Positions 28,695 to 39,015 are shown, counted from the first letter of the stretch. The stretch is DNA of 64,000 bases from Kumtagia sp963839725 (GCA_963839725.1 CAWIWT010000043.1:1-64000); one strand, 5' to 3'. A program made the numbers and translations. The notes: generated by a model from the sequence alone, not told the origin.

Positions 28695-28981
28695 TCATGC
28701 TCGATGGCGGAACCTTTCGATCACCTTGGCGTCGTCAATGGCGCGCTCGGAAATGCAAGTTTCTCGGCTGCTTCGGCAATGGTGATGGCCGGAGTAAAAG
28801 TTTCATTTGCAACTTTTACATCTGGTTCGGAGATCGGCTTTCCGCGTTTCAGATTCGCCAGCTTCGCCCCGGCAAATGCCAATTGCTCGCGGCTCCTGTG
28901 CCGCCGACGCATGTTCAGCGCGATCACCGTGTCGATTGGATCGATGCCGGGAGGTGCGAAGGTCACGGGCTCTGTGCACAC
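28695..28981 (-). pseudogene. ParB-like/plasmid-type protein fragment
   Basis: The frame reads GIDPIDTVIALNMRRRHRSR and EQLAFAGAKLANLKRG, then after a one-base loss near 28737 AIDDAKVIERFRHRA and a stop at 28695. This is the pattern of ParB-domain proteins carried by phages and integrative elements. Both the N-terminus and the end are truncated, and it is joined directly to the gbcA fragment. No function is expected. Confidence 0.5.
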
Positions 28982-29008
28982 GGTCGGGAATGCGTTTGGC
29001 CCGGCCTG

Positions 29009-29200
29009 GCGGCCTGGACGATTTGCCTGGACGATCTGCCTGGCGCCGGTCGGACGATCTACCTGGCGAGGCAGGATGATCTACATGGTGCCGGCCGACC
29101 ATATGACCGCGTCGATCGACCATGACGAGGCAGGACGATCCACATGGTGCCGGCCCCGGCGCCGGCAGGACGATCTGCAGGCAGGACGATCTACATACCC
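29009..29200 (+). repeat. Degenerate array of a GGACGATCTRC-type repeat
   Basis: Seven copies of GGAYGATYY occur at irregular spacing: 13 bases apart at first, then in longer units of about 30-50 bases, two of which share ACATGGTGCCGGCC. Copies include CCTGGACGATTTG, CCTGGACGATCTG and GGCAGGACGATCTACAT. The array fills the gap between the ParB-like fragment and the broken ABM gene. It is not CRISPR: spacers are absent or too irregular. Confidence 0.75.
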
Positions 29201-29519
29201 GCTACGTTCCCGCCATCATGGGATGGGTTCGCCTCGTCCGGCGGGTCTAGCCATTCCATGCTGAGGGATTCGAGATTTGGTTCCAGTACGACGGGGACGA
29301 ACGCGAGGAAATGCGGCGTCTTTCGATGCGCGTCCAACGACGCCTGATCTTTGAAATCTTCGACAGATGCGAAGGTGTCACTCCCGTCAACATTGACATA
29401 GAAATCGAAGCTTACGCATCCGGGTCGAGTTTGCTGGCCGCAATATGCGCCTTTCCCGCGGCGATAGTTTCCTCCAGCTTTCCGGGCTTTACCTTCACGG
29501 TCCACATCATCTTGCGCAT
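29191..29519 (-). pseudogene. ABM-domain monooxygenase-like protein, frameshifted
   Basis: The start MRKMMWTVKVKPGKLEETI leads to HIAASKLDP and then, after a one-base loss in a C run near 29425, to CVSFDFYVNVDGSDTF and ASVEDFKDQASLDAHRK. This is the ferredoxin-like fold of antibiotic-biosynthesis monooxygenases, small cofactor-free enzymes. The stop lies just inside the repeat array. With one base restored it would be about 110 residues and complete. Confidence 0.65.
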
Positions 29520-30011
29520 TTGGGTTATCCTCCGCGACCCTCGCATGAGAAGCTTCGCCCCAGCCCGTGCGAAAGGCAAACCGGTCGACGGGGGGCTGAG
29601 GCTCATGCAGGCAGGTCCGCTCTTCGAGCAAACCAAGTCGTTGCGGTAGGTAGCCGACCCGAGCGGACCATCGGGCACCAAACGTCAGAATTTCACCACT
29701 CTCATGATTGCTGACAATGGCCTTTGGCGTAGAAATTGGTCCGCTGATCGGATCGGCGGTCGAGGCGCATTGTACGACGGATATGAGGTGCAAGAGGCGG
29801 GACTTGAACGTCGGTCAACAATCTCTCATCCGCGGGTCGGGCCGCATGACCTTGTTTCGTTTGGGGCTGCCTCTGTCTAGGTGCCGAGCGTCAAGGCTCA
29901 TAGTGGTGACGAGGGCTCCCCGGCATTGTCCCGCCTCCAGCGCCGCATATCGCGCCGAGGCTGATGTTTGGGTTTTGCGATCTCCTCTGCTGGCTGTCTG
30001 TCAAATAGCGG
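29520..30011. other. No gene recognised
   Basis: Only unsupported frames are seen. A stretch near 29791-29815 reads, on the minus strand, like the 3' end of a tRNA (TTCAAGTCCCGCCTC then TTGCACC), but its T-stem does not pair and no upstream tRNA body was found. Confidence 0.5.
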
Positions 30012-30617
30012 TCACGCCGCCTTTGGCGCGGATTGAATCGTGCAGGCGATCGACCAGATGAAGCCCACCATCTCGCGTGCGATGGCGGCAATGACGACGT
30101 TGGCGTTCTTGCCGCGCGCGCTCAGCCGACGATATCGAGTGCACAGCCGAACTTGCGCTTTCCAGCCGATGTCGCGAATGACTTTTGGCAGCGCCTCGAT
30201 CCGGTCGACCTTGTGCCGGCCGATGCGCGGCCTCATCCTGTAAGCCCAGGCGCCTTCGACCAGCGCGCGCCGGGCATGGGTGTTGCCGGTCTTGGTGATG
30301 CCGCCGCGCCAGACGGTCTCGCCACTCGATTGCTCGCCAGGGATCAGGCCAAAATAGGCCATGAGCTGGCGTGGATTGGAGAACCGTGTGAAGTCGCCGA
30401 CCTCCGCGACCAGCACCACGGCATTGATCAGCGCGATCCCGCGCATTGCCGGCAAGGCGTCAACGACCGGGCGCTGGTTCCATTGCGGGAGCAGGCTGAG
30501 TATCTGTTCCTCGACCTGCTGCAGCCGCCGTTCCGCATCCATGACGGCTTCGACGTAGTCCTGAAAAGCGATCTGCTGCGCATCTGGTATGTTCCATGAG
30601 GCCCGTCTCCTATGCAT
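30012..30617 (-). pseudogene. IS110-family transposase, C-terminal fragment
   Basis: About 200 residues match the C-terminal (transposase_20) half of IS110/IS1111-type transposases: LPAMRGIALINAVVLVAEVG, then NPRQLMAYFGLIPGEQSSG, WRGGITKTGNTHARRAL and EGAWAYRMR. The N-terminal DEDD catalytic half is absent upstream, where the frame simply begins. It is a different subtype from the intact IS110 copy at 53.1 kb. It is inactive as it stands. Confidence 0.8.
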
Positions 30618-31197
30618 GAGGCTCGGTGCCGGATAGCCGGCCTAACCCTCGTACCCTTGCATATCGGACGACAGGCCACCCGCAGGCCCAGCAATCATAG
30701 GAACTAGTTGGCGTCGGTCGGATCGTCCATTCGCGAGGCGCGCAGTTCAAGCGACCGGATTTCCCGGCCATGGCGCGTCATGAAATTGGCAGCCAATTGG
30801 CGCCTAGAACCAAGGAATTGGCAGGCAAAAGCAAGCTTCCCTTGTTTAAATCAGCATATGAAGCAGACCAACGAAAGGGCACGCAGATCGCCACGCTGAA
30901 CGCCAACCTCGCGCTCACCTATGCGGATTTCCTGGTAATCTAGCCAGCTAGTTCGGGAAGACCGCACAATTCCCGTCGCGCTGAACCGAGCCCCCGCTCT
31001 CAACAGCGCGGCGGGCTTTTGCACTCGAACACAACGCTGCCGCAGGTGAGAGTGGGTCACGAACCTGCGGCAGGCTTCCATAGCGGGGGGACCACCATGG
31101 AGCGCGCAGGAACTGGTGCGGGCCAGATCCTGACACGCCACGAGTTAAACCTATTAGCCGCGCAACTAGTTCCATTTTAGCGTAAATTGTCTGCGTA
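30618..31197. other. No complete gene; terminator-like hairpin inside
   Basis: A short open tail ending at 30942 (QIATLNANLALTYADFLVI) has no start and cannot be identified. Downstream is the hairpin listed separately. The remainder up to the ligase ATG shows nothing recognisable. Confidence 0.45.
30989..31020 (+). terminator. Rho-independent terminator-like hairpin
   Basis: AGCCCCCGCT, then CTCAAC, then AGCGCGGCGGGCT followed by TTT. The stem is GC-rich with one or two bulges and ends in a T run. It lies 45 bases after a short truncated frame. Confidence 0.45.
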
Positions 31198-32255
31198 ATG
31201 GGCGATAGGCTTAGGTTCAGTGAACCGATGATGCCGACATTGGTGGACAAGCCACCTTCCGGCAACGGTGATTGGCTGACCGAAGTGAAGTTCGACGGTT
31301 GGCGCTGCCAGATCGTGATTGACGCCAGCGGCGTTCGCGTTTTCACCAGGCGAGGCTTTGATTGGACCGATAAGCTGAAGATCATTGCCGAGGCGGCCGC
31401 TGCGGAGATCCGGGTGACATCCGCCATCATCGACGGCGAGCTCGTCTACCCGCAGAGTCCGGCTTCTCGGATTTCCACGCCCTACAGGCGGTGGTTCGAT
31501 CACAGTCGGACACACTGCTCTTCATGGCGTTTGACCTGCTCCATCACGATAGCGACTATTTACGTGCAGAGACGGTAGAGGACCGCCGGGAGCGTCTTTA
31601 TGCTCTTATCCGTCCCGGAGGCCGCATTCAGTATTCGGACAGCCTACAGGGCACCCCTGGGGACCTGTTTGCTTCGGTCGAGCGAATGGGGCTCGAGGGC
31701 ATCGTCTGCAAGCGCCGCGGATCTGTATACGCCAGTGGCCCATCGACCAACTGGCTGAAGGTGAAGACCTTCATGGAAAGCGAACTGGAGATCCTCGGGG
31801 TCCAGCGCACTCCCGGGAAGCCGACGATGGCGCTGATGGGTGAGATCGGCACCCGCCAATATGTCGGCTCCGCCTTCGTCACCTTCGGGCGCCCCGCAAG
31901 CGATCTGTTCAAGGGGATGGTCGAGGCGAACCTCGGGCCACCACCGCGCGACTTCAAGCGCAACTCGAAGGAAGCGGTGCAGCTCATGAACCGCATCCTG
32001 AAGCATCGCCAAAATCCGCAGACCGCCGCCGATGCGCCGCGCTGGCGCGTGCGCGCGGGACGAGAGGTTGTGGTGGAGCCGGGTATGGGCGGGCGATTGA
32101 TCGCGGCTCTCGAGCGCAAGGGGCACAAAATCACCATCGAACGACCGGACGTCTCGTTCGCATTTGGCGGTGCGCAGATCGTCATGCGGATGGACGAGGA
32201 GGGATATGTCGCCGGATCCGACGGCCGCAAGGATGGGATGGCTATTGCGCTATGA
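31198..32255 (+). pseudogene. LigD-type ATP-dependent DNA ligase, one frameshift
   Basis: The N-terminus holds the adenylation motif EVKFDGWR with the nucleotide-accepting Lys at residue 31, and IIDGELVYP (motif III). The frame then changes near 31455 to SGFSDFHALQAVV, LLFMAFDLLHHD, EGIVCKRRGSVY (motif IV) and WLKVKT (motif V), with an OB-fold tail. It would seal nicks or double-strand breaks in the Ku/LigD end-joining pathway; no ku gene is adjacent. The lesion is a single lost C in a short run. With it corrected, a full ligase of about 352 residues results. Confidence 0.82.
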
Positions 32256-32930
32256 AGACCGGCCGCCAGATTGTCGGCCTCCTTCTCTCCCGCTTCCAGT
32301 TGTCGCATCACATCGGACGCTGAAAGCACAGCGCGGAGACGAGCCGTTGCGATCCGAAGCGCCTTCGCGACAAAAAGGCGTTTTTCGTCAGCCCTGTGAG
32401 CGCGGCGACCTGAACACGCGGATGCGGCATCGGTGATCGATGCCATTTGCCAGGCCGCGTTGGAGCGTTTGTCGCGCTCCAGCCGACGACCGCCAGCCTC
32501 GGCTGGCGATCGCGTGAACCGGTCCGGCCGCCAGCCGAAGGATGCGATCAATTGACATCCGCCTACGAAGATCGCTCTGGCGACCTGCAGGCAACCAGCG
32601 GCCGGACCAAGCTGTCCGATCCGATGGACTGAGGTCCACAAGTGATCCTGTTCGCGCCAAATTAGCAATCTTTGGAGGTCACCCCGGCAATGCCCACTAG
32701 GGGTCAGACTTTCGCGTTGGTCGACGGCCGGGATGCGCCAACCGCTGCCGTTCGCTTGTGGCGGAAGGAACGGCCACTCGTTGATGCAGAGGGTCGTTCG
32801 CCGCCGGAGGCGATATGAGGTGATCTGCACCCTATTCAGACGTCCCGGAGATTAGTTCTTGTCGTCGAGAAAATACAAAGAACGACGCATGCGTGCTGGG
32901 TTTGATCTTGGGGGCCTTCTGAAAGTGCAT
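32256..32930. other. No gene recognised
   Basis: Every open frame here is the shadow of another or lacks a start and motif. The final 100 bases lead to the end of the cyclase gene on the opposite strand. No repeat or hairpin stands out. Confidence 0.5.
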
Positions 32931-35900
32931 CTATCTAAATTGATCGAGTAGTTCCTTTGCTTCGACGAGATCACGAGTATCGAGACCTTCGGTGAACCAG
33001 GCGTAGACGGGGGCGAGCAGGTCACACGCCTCTCCGTCGCTCCCGTGGTTGTGGTACAGCCGCGCGAGACTAAGAGCCGCCCGCAACTCCAGCGATTTCG
33101 TACCTTCATCGCGGGCCATCGTTACGGCCCGTCTGAACCAGCTTTCGGCGGTATCGTCATTCGGATTTTGCTGCAGCAGGAGTTCACCCTTGGTGCGGAA
33201 CAACTCCGGGAGTTGATACTTCGAGCCTGGACTCGGCAATGCTCAAGCCCTTATCCAGCAGGTCAAGTCCCTCGCTCGCCTCATCACACTCGCCGCAGGC
33301 CCGCGCCAGGACGCACAGGTAATATGGCATACTCACTTTGACGCCAGTCGCGCCGATGACTGCAATAGCCTCGCGCATCTCCGGGATGCCTTCGGCTGCT
33401 CGTCCCTCTTCGGCAAGCAGCCAGCCGAGATAGAATCTACCTTGCGAGATCAACATGGGCAGGGCGAATTCCTTGGCCCGCGCGGTCCACTTCTCTAACC
33501 ATTGGCGTCCCGCCCCGGGTTCGCGCCGCATCAGGTAGGCGTTGGTGTGGTTCTGTTGCGCCAGCACCAGCGTGATGGGATGAGACACCCGCTCGGCTAA
33601 TGCCGTGGCCTCTCGGCTACGGTCGAGCGCCTGGTCGGCATAGCCGCGGAGCCAAAGAATCGATGCGGAGTATATCCTGCAGCACACGCCGGGGTCGTGC
33701 CCTGAGTAGGTGTAAGTCAGAGCATGATGCCGGTCAGGGTCATAGGTCGCAATGCCGAAGTTCAAATGGGTTTCAGCAGCGGCATAGTCTCCTAAATAAT
33801 ACTTGGTGGCCCAGAGCTGATGATGCGCTTCAAGGAGATGACTCGGGTCGCCAGAGGCATGGGCGAGTTCCAAGCATTGATGGCTAAGCGCCTCAGCGGC
33901 GCGAAGATTGCCAGAAAGCATATGGTACGAGGCTGCGCCTTCGATCGCCACGAACAGCTGATTTTTGTCGCCCAGTTTCTCGGAAAGCGCTCGCGCCTTG
34001 GAAAATGCCTCCAGTACTTCCGGGGCGCTCCAGCCCCTGACGGCTTTCATGGCCACGCCCACGGCGTTCTGCAGTTGAAGCTCTTGGCGGAGGCGGCCCT
34101 CTGTGTCCGGCAGGGATGCAGAGAGCTCGAGACCTGCGCCGAGGTGAGCAACAGCCTCTCGATTCGCCGACCGCTTCAGGGCTTGCTGGCCTGCCTTCAG
34201 CCAATATGGAATAGCCTGCTCGGCGTTGCCGGCGGCGGAATAATGGTGCGCCAGCGTCTCAGGCTCGGCCTCGGCGATCTCGCGGAACTGCGCTTCCAGC
34301 TCTGACGCGATGACGGCGTGCAGCTGCTGTCGCCTGCTCTTGAGGAGGGTCTGATAGGCGGTGTCCTGCACGAGCGCATGCTTGAACGTATAGGTAGCCT
34401 CGGGCGGGATACCACGTCGAAATACGAGTTCGGACTTTTCAAGTTGCTGCAGGATGCCCTCGAGCCGGGTATCGTCGTAGCCTGTCACGGCAGCCAATAG
34501 CCGATGGTGAAAGACGCGGCCGATGCAGGCACCGATCTGCGCCGCTTCCTTGACTGAAGCGAGCCGGTCGAGGCGGGCCATCAGCAAATCCTGCAGCGTC
34601 GACGGTATCGCGAGGAAGGGGAATGCGCCCGACAGGACATAGCGGTTGCCTTCATCGGTGAGGTAGCCGAACTCGAGAACGGTCTTGGTGAGTTCTTCGA
34701 CGAATAGGGGCACTCCCTCCGTCCTGCCCAGGATCTGATTTCTGATATCGGCTGGCAGCTCCCTGCCGCCGGTCACGCGGTCGATGATCGCCGATCCTTG
34801 ATCACGATCGAGGCGGCTGAGCGACAACGCTGTGACGTACGAGAACAGAGTCCACCGCGGCTGGAACTCGGGGCGGAAGGTGATGACAAGAAGCACAGGT
34901 AGATTTTGCAGACCGTCAATCAGCATGTCGAGCCATTGACTGGTCGTCGGATCAATCCAATGGGCATCCTCGATGATCATCACGACGGGCTGTCGCGCCG
35001 CGATTCCTTCGAGCAGTTGGATCAGGGCAGTCAGCGTGCGTGACTTCTGCGCCGGCGGCGGCAGCGTCAGGGGCGCGTAGCGGCCAAGGCTGTTGATCGA
35101 CAACAGTTCGGCGAACAATGGTCCAAGTTCATCGATTTCGGAGGCGGCCTGGCGCAACAGAGCCTGGAGCTTGTCGAGCTTCGTCTCCGAACTGTCGCTG
35201 CGATCCAGTCCCGCAGCGCGCTCGAGGTGCTTGACCACCGGGTAGAGCGCGCTGTTCATGTGGTAGGGAGAACAGAAATAGCGCAGCCGGGCGTGCGGCT
35301 CGGCGCTCAATCGCTCTTCCAGCGCAGCAGTCAGCCGCGACTTGCCGATGCCCGGTTCGCCAGACAGCATGACCGCCTGGCCTTTCCCTGCCCGAGCCTG
35401 CTGCCAACGCTGAAGCAAAAGGTCGAGCTCCTCGGATCGCCCTACCAGCGGCGTCGTGACGCCATGCCGCGCATCGAAGCGCCCGTCCGTATCGGCCTCG
35501 CCGATGATACGCCAAGCGGGAATGGGAGTTGCGAAGCCCTTAAGATGCTGGGGGCCGAGATCGATCATGTCAAACAATCCGACGACCAGCCGGTGTGTGC
35601 CACCAGCAATCACTACGGTGTGCGGCTCAGCCAAGGCTTGCAAGCGTGCCGCAAGGTTGGGCGTCTCGCCAATGACGGACTCTTCCTGCGCTGATCCTTC
35701 GCCAATCAGGTCGCCGACCACGACAAGACCGGTGGCAACGCCGATACGGGCTGCAAGGGGTTCGCCCGCTGGCGTTGTCAGGCTAGCGATCGCCGCCGCT
35801 GTCGCCAGGCTGGAGCGCACCGCCCGTTCGGCGTCGTCTTCGTGTGCTCTGGGCCAACCGAAATAGGCGAGCACGCCATCGCCCATGAGCTTGGCAACAT

Positions 35901-36285
35901 AACCCTCGTATCGCGCAATCTCCGCCGACACTGCACTCTGGTAGGCACGGAAGACGTCGCGCATTTCTTCCGGATCAAGCCGCTGTGACAGCTCGGTCGA
36001 ACCCACGAGGTCGATGAAAACCACGGTCAGCTGCCGCCGCTCGGCCTCGCGTACAGGCGGCGCAGACCCCTGAGCGGAAGCGGAACTCATGGGCGACATG
36101 GTATCGTCGTCCAGCGCGGCAATCGCCGCCAGAATCTTGCGACGCGGGCCGACGGGTAGACCCAGCTCCCTCAGATCATCTTCTGTGAGATGCCGAAGCG
36201 CATCGAAATCAACTTCGTTCGCAGTGAACGCCTCTGTGTACTTGTCCAACCCGAGGCGGGCCAGCCAAGAGGCGATGTCCGGCAT
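32931..36285 (-). pseudogene. SAM domain-cyclase-AAA ATPase-TPR protein, frameshifted near its end
   Basis: ATG 36285 opens a SAM-like domain (IASWLARLGLDKYTEAF, residues 1-60). A class III cyclase domain follows (VVFIDLVGSTELSQRL, YVAKLMGDGVLAYFGWPRAH), then an AAA ATPase (LSGEPGIGKSRL near residue 308; MIIEDAHWIDPTT) and long TPR repeats. This architecture is a known signalling ATPase family. Near 33215 one extra base sends the frame astray; the correct tail (QLPELFRTKGELLLQQ to VEAKELLDQF) continues in the next frame to 32931. Because only the last 100 residues are affected, the truncated product might still work. Confidence 0.85.
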
Positions 36286-36435
36286 GAGATTACCTCGCTG
36301 GTCGGAAATCTATCACGACCGTCGCGAGCCGGACAGCAACTCCGCAAATTCATGATTTCGCTTTCGGCGCAAACACATCCCAAGGTGGCTTGGGTGAATG
36401 TCGGCTCGCAAACGCTTTCCGGACCTTCAAGAACG

Positions 36436-36492
36436 CGAGACTGAACGGCAGTCTCGGGTCACAGAGCGACGCTTCCTGCTAGCGTCGCTCTG
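36436..36492. terminator. Two tandem hairpins beyond the integrase stop codon
   Basis: CGAGACT/AGTCTCG (36436-36456, 7-bp stem) is followed at 36462 by CAGAGCGACGC/GCGTCGCTCTG (11-bp perfect stem, 9-base loop). The pair lies directly downstream of the integrase gene on the minus strand. There is no T run, so this may be a factor-dependent terminator or a protein-binding site near an attachment site. Confidence 0.5.
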
Positions 36493-37078
36493 CCTATTCT
36501 CACAGGTCGACCTGTTCAGAGATCGCCAAAGCGTCGTCCACTTCGATGCCGAGATAGCGGACGGTGCTCTCAAGCTTCGTATGACCCAGAAGCAGTTGCA
36601 TCGCGCGAATGTTTCCCGTCTTCTTGTATATCTGCGCGGCTTTCGTCCTCATCGAATGAGTTCCGTATCGCTTCGGATCGAGCCCGATGCTGGAAACCCA
36701 TTTGTCGACAATCCTTCCGTACTGCCTGGTCGACAAATGCGATTTCGCCCTCACGCGACTTGGGAACAGATAGTCTCCTTCGGCGAGACCGCGACGAGCT
36801 ATCCAGGCACCGACGGCAGCTCGGGTCTGCTCCGTGATCTCAAATTGCACCGGCCGCCCGGTCTTGTGATCACCGCCCGATCCCGCACAATGCCCGATAG
36901 CGCAACGTCGCCGACACTGATGGTGACCAAGTCACAGCCTCTCAGCTTGCTGTCGATGGCGAGATTGAAGAGCGCCAAATCCCGCAGCGTGCCTGACACC
37001 TGCAGTCGTGTTCGAATGCTCCAGACCTCGCGTCGTTTGAGAGGAGGCTTCTGACCAATTGTATGGCCTCGGTTCCAG

Positions 37079-38133
37079 CTAGAGCGGGATGAGATTTGAT
37101 TGAATCGCTGGGATTCCCATTGGTCTGCAAATCTAATTCAAGATGCTGGCTGGTGTTGGAGGCTGGCATGGATGAGCAAACCCTATTCGGACGATCTTCG
37201 TGGGCGCGTTGTCAGCAGTGTGATTGAAAATGGGCTGTCGCGGCGGCAGGCGGCTGAGCGCTACGATCTTGGGATCAGCACGGTGATCCGTTGGGTTGCG
37301 CGCTTTGAAGAGACCGGCAGCTTCAGCCCCGGCAAGATCGGCGGCTACAAGCCGCGTGCGATCTCGGGCAGGCATCGCGACTGGCTGGTGGAACGCTGCC
37401 GCGCCTCGGCCTTCACCTTGCGCGGCCTGGTGGCCGAATTGGCTGGACGCGGGTTGAAGGTGGACTATCGGTCGGTATGGGCGTTCGTCCACGAGGAGAA
37501 ACTGTCTTACAAAAAAAGACGCTGGTCGCGGCCGAGCGCAAACGGCCCGATGTCGCGCGTCGACGCGATCAGTGGATGAAGTATCGCGATCTGATCGACC
37601 CTTCGCGCCTGATCTTCATTGACGAGACATGGACCAAGACGAATATGACGCCGCTCTTCGGCTGGGCGCCCATCGGTGAGCGGCTTCCCGGCGAGGCGCC
37701 CCACGGCCATTGGCAGACCATGACCCTCGTGGCCGCACTCAGGCACGATCGTGTCGATGCGCCATGGCTTCTCGACTGTCCCATCAACGGCGAGCGCTTC
37801 CAGCTCTATGTCGACGACGTTCTCGTCCCGACACTCAAGCCTGGTGACATCGTCGTCATGGACAACCTCGGCTCGCACAAGGGCAAGGCCGTTCGACGCT
37901 CCATACGCGCCGCTGGCGCAAGGCTCTTCTTCCTGCCCAAATACTCGCCCGACCTGAACCCCATCGAACAGCTCTTCGCCAAGATCAAGCATTGGCTCCG
38001 AGACGCCGCGCAACGCTCCGTCGAGACCGTCTGCCGCGCACTGGGCGATATCCTGCGCGACATCAGCACCGCCGAATGCTCAAACTACTTCAGAAATGCC
38101 GGATATACCCAACCTAATCTCATCCCGCTCTAG
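37079..38133 (+). mobile_element. IS630-family insertion sequence
   Basis: The ends are 18-bp perfect inverted repeats, CTAGAGCGGGATGAGATT (37079-37096 and 38116-38133). The insertion sits at a TA dinucleotide, as IS630/Tc1 elements do. The 1.05-kb length and transposase orientation are typical. It disrupts the integrase gene two codons after the start. Confidence 0.9.
37172..38133 (+). CDS. IS630-family transposase, expressed by frameshift
   Basis: ORF A starts at ATG 37172 (MSKPYSDDLRGRVVSSVIEN) with helix-turn-helix segments. ORF B contains the DDE core: FIDETWTKTNM, VMDNLGSHK and PDLNPIEQLFAKIKHWL, ending at 38133. The two overlap at a run of seven A (tac-aaa-aaa-aga near 37509-37517), where a -1 slip would fuse them, the standard arrangement for this family. 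The catalytic residues are intact, so the copy may be active. Confidence 0.9.
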
Positions 38134-38337
38134 GCATGGTTCTTACTCCATGCCGCCCTCCGCAGCCGCAGCGCTCGACGTGAGCAGGGCGCCAAGGTAT
38201 CAATGACTGGATAACCTAGTAGCCGCCCCTCGGTCGCTACGAAACTGAGGCGATCAACTGGCGCAATCGCGCCATGTCGAGACCTTTGCAATCACCTTCG
38301 CAGAGGTCGCGTTTCGACCCCTTCTCGGACAGTCGCT

Positions 38338-38514
38338 TCAGAGCGCCAGCAGGCTGTTGAGGCGCCAAATGCGCTTCCATGACAGACTCAGCCGTATTTC
38401 ACCCGCTCTGCGCCGCCAGTAATATTCGCTGATTAGCGCAATGTGCTGACAGCGAGCGGCGAAAAATGCACAAATGATCGGCCGTGACACCTGCCAAGCC
38501 TGTTGCTCACTCAT
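38338..38514 (-). CDS. Small protein of unknown function
   Basis: A 58-residue frame with AGGAGAGCGCT before its ATG at 38514. It reads MSEQQAWQVSRPIICAFFAA with further hydrophobic and then Arg/Trp-rich residues. No family is recognised. The good ribosome-binding site is the main support. The next genes upstream on this strand are the membrane remnant and the Ehr operon, so it may be the last gene of that operon. Confidence 0.35.
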   Translation of the reverse strand: MSEQQAWQVSRPIICAFFAARCQHIALISEYYWRRRAGEIRLSLSWKRIWRLNSLLAL

Positions 38515-38569
38515 AGCGCTCTCCTGGCCGCCTGAGCGTTCGCGCCAAAGCCTGCCGCTGCGACACTCA

Positions 38570-39009
38570 TCAGCCCGGACCATGCAGCCGAGGCGATCCA
38601 ACCAAACCCGAGATAGCGGCGGCCGCGATGAACAAATCTGGCGGTGGGCGAAGCGCCAGCAGCGCCAGCCCGATCGAGGCCAACGTAAACTGCGTCAGCA
38701 GACTTTTCGTCGCATGATCCGGTTCCGTCGGACGCATTACGCGAGACGCGAGACGGATTCCAGCTGCGGTGAAATCGATGAAACGGTCACTGGTCAGCGC
38801 TACTCCCAAGCGATCAAGAGATATGTCCATCGCAGAAGGGGCAGAAGTTGGTCCATTTTGGATGCGACATTTGCAACGAGATCCGGAGACGCCGGAACGA
38901 TCAGTCCATGTTGCGCCGCCAGAAACATGCCAAACGTCACCGTTCCCACAGCCGCGCCCTGAATGAACGCTGCGGCCAGACCGGCTTGAAACAGCAGCAA
39001 CCGTGACAT
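38570..39009 (-). pseudogene. Probable small multi-pass membrane protein of the Ehr operon, frameshifted
   Basis: Two overlapping frames look like one gene. ATG 39009 (six bases after hyfI) gives MSRLLLFQAGLAAAFIQGAA and a second hydrophobic segment ending LRWTYLLIAWE. After a one-base loss near 38810 the continuation is LTSDRFIDFTAAGIRLASRV with SLLTQFTLASIGLALLAL and a last helix. If joined it is about 145 residues with three to four spans. Its link to the Ehr complex is only by position. Confidence 0.4.
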
Positions 39010-39015
39010 TCGCCC

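Larger units (their letters stand above)
36500..38137 (-). pseudogene. Tyrosine recombinase/integrase, split by IS630 and frameshifted
   Basis: Reading from ATG 38137, two codons (Met-Pro) precede the IS630. Beyond it the frame resumes SWNRGHTIGQKPPLKRREVW, then LRDLALFNLAIDSKLRGCDL. After a one-base loss near 36867 it continues KTGRPVQFEITEQTR, STRQYGRIVDKWVSSIGL, the catalytic GTHSMRTKAAQIYKK, LLLGHTKLESTVRYLGIE, with active-site Arg, His and Tyr, and stop 36500. Rhizobia carry several integrases of this pattern, about 200 residues long. It would catalyse site-specific strand exchange, but both lesions must be repaired for activity. Confidence 0.82.

Noticed and set aside
29009..29200. Possible CRISPR array
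   Set aside because: Repeat copies vary in length and spacing, there are no unique spacers of constant size, and no cas genes are present.
29791..29815. tRNA 3' end on the minus strand (TTCAAGTCCCGCCTC...TTGCACC)
   Set aside because: The T-stem does not pair, no anticodon or D arm precedes it, and it lacks CCA; at best a decayed attachment-site remnant.
31628..32830. Long minus-strand open frame (about 400 codons) opposite the ligase
   Set aside because: It is antisense to conserved ligase motifs and has no recognisable domain; a high-G+C shadow frame.
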